A stretch of DNA of 15,485 nucleotides from Bacillota bacterium (lineage in GTDB: Bacteria > Bacillota > Bacilli > Bacillales_A > Planococcaceae): NCBI GenBank assembly GCA_023405135.1, contig JAEXYZ010000016.1, forward strand, positions 1-15,485, in the 5' to 3' direction. The stretch's first letter is position 1, and each line of letters starts with the position of its first letter. Below the pieces are notes generated by a model. The model searched no databases. It worked only from the letters and a program-made list of their open reading frames with translations, and was not told the DNA's origin. The position numbers were made by a program, and so were the translations under genes. Below are positions 15,246 through 15,485 of this stretch, piece by piece.

Positions 15246-15485
15246 TGGTTTACTTGAAGTTCCACTTACTGTACTTCGCCAAAAAGGAAAACGTCAAAAG
15301 CCGCGTGAAACAAGAGGTCGCTTTAATATTGGGACGCCTATTTCAAAACGTCCAAAAGAAGTACGTAAACGAGAAATATTTGGGCACTGGGAACTCGATA
15401 CGGTTGTTTCGGGACGTGGGCAAGCAAAAGGTTGTGTTGCCACATTTATCGAACGTAAAACACGTTGGTATTTTGGCGTATTAAT
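15244..15485 (+). mobile_element. IS30-family transposase, interior fragment
   Basis: From GCT 15244, one plus-strand frame is open to the window edge. It reads AGLLEVPLTVLRQKGKRQKP, then RPKEVRKREIFGHWELDTVV and GCVATFIERKTRW. The GHWELD segment, with Asp at 15397-15399, is the first catalytic aspartate of the IS30 DDE domain. The N-terminal helix-turn-helix part (roughly the first 110-120 residues of a ~320-350-residue family) is missing. There is no terminal inverted repeat at the left side, so this is a truncated copy or the breakpoint of a deletion. The right part lies outside the window. Confidence 0.85.

Noticed and set aside
1..15485. CRISPR array, tRNA genes, prophage or toxin-antitoxin system
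   Set aside because: No regularly spaced direct repeats, no cloverleaf-like sequence, and no phage or toxin-antitoxin genes were seen in the window.

Overview
The window looks like the chromosome of a low-GC Gram-positive bacterium of the Bacillales. The evidence is AT-rich DNA, strong AAGGAGG-type ribosome binding sites, GTG and TTG starts, a Bacillus/Planococcaceae-like 16S 5' end with its rrn leader, a zinc-binding anti-sigma factor with a DUF4179-like domain, and a lipoprotein RND adaptor. A Planococcaceae genus (Lysinibacillus, Solibacillus or Kurthia type) is my guess from the 16S and gene style; the genus is not settled.

Layout. (1) 1-270, minus: the first ~270 nt of a 16S rRNA gene, running off the left edge. 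Its leader holds a conserved antitermination-like block and three tandem sigma-A promoters (about 434-585). (2) 884-3204, minus: a two-gene p-aminobenzoate (folate) module, pabA then a fused pabB-pabC. pabA starts at a TTG codon. (3) 3263-3689: degraded, plus-strand-leaning sequence of unknown origin. (4) 3690-5835, minus: an ECF sigma factor and its membrane anti-sigma factor, overlapping by 23 nt, with a candidate autoregulatory ECF promoter and a 19-bp perfect palindrome upstream. (5) 6022-11700, plus: a consensus sigma-A promoter, two matching operator-like 12-mers, an efflux operon (lipoprotein adaptor and RND pump overlapping by 4 nt), a hairpin, and a TetR regulator resembling the Bacillus YerO/YerP(SwrC) pairing. 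(6) 11854-14003: a minus-strand XRE-cupin repressor diverging from a lactate-permease-family gene broken by two one-base frameshifts, with a 16-bp perfect palindrome and a degenerate second copy between them. (7) 14004-15485: an intrinsic terminator, a small coding remnant, an acyl-CoA dehydrogenase lacking its N-terminus, and directly abutting it the interior of an IS30-family transposase that runs off the right edge.

How the parts work together. The pab genes make p-aminobenzoate from chorismate and glutamine. The sigma/anti-sigma pair is a self-contained envelope-stress type switch. The adaptor, RND pump and TetR form an export system with likely local repression at paired operators exactly 63 bp apart. 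The XRE-cupin regulator probably controls itself and the neighbouring (now broken) permease. The right end carries signs of decay and rearrangement: frameshifts, a remnant, and a junction between two truncated genes.

I found no clearly new biological system. The most notable items are the helically phased operator pair, the ECF promoter region with its palindrome, the doubly frameshifted permease, and the acyl-CoA dehydrogenase/IS30 junction.
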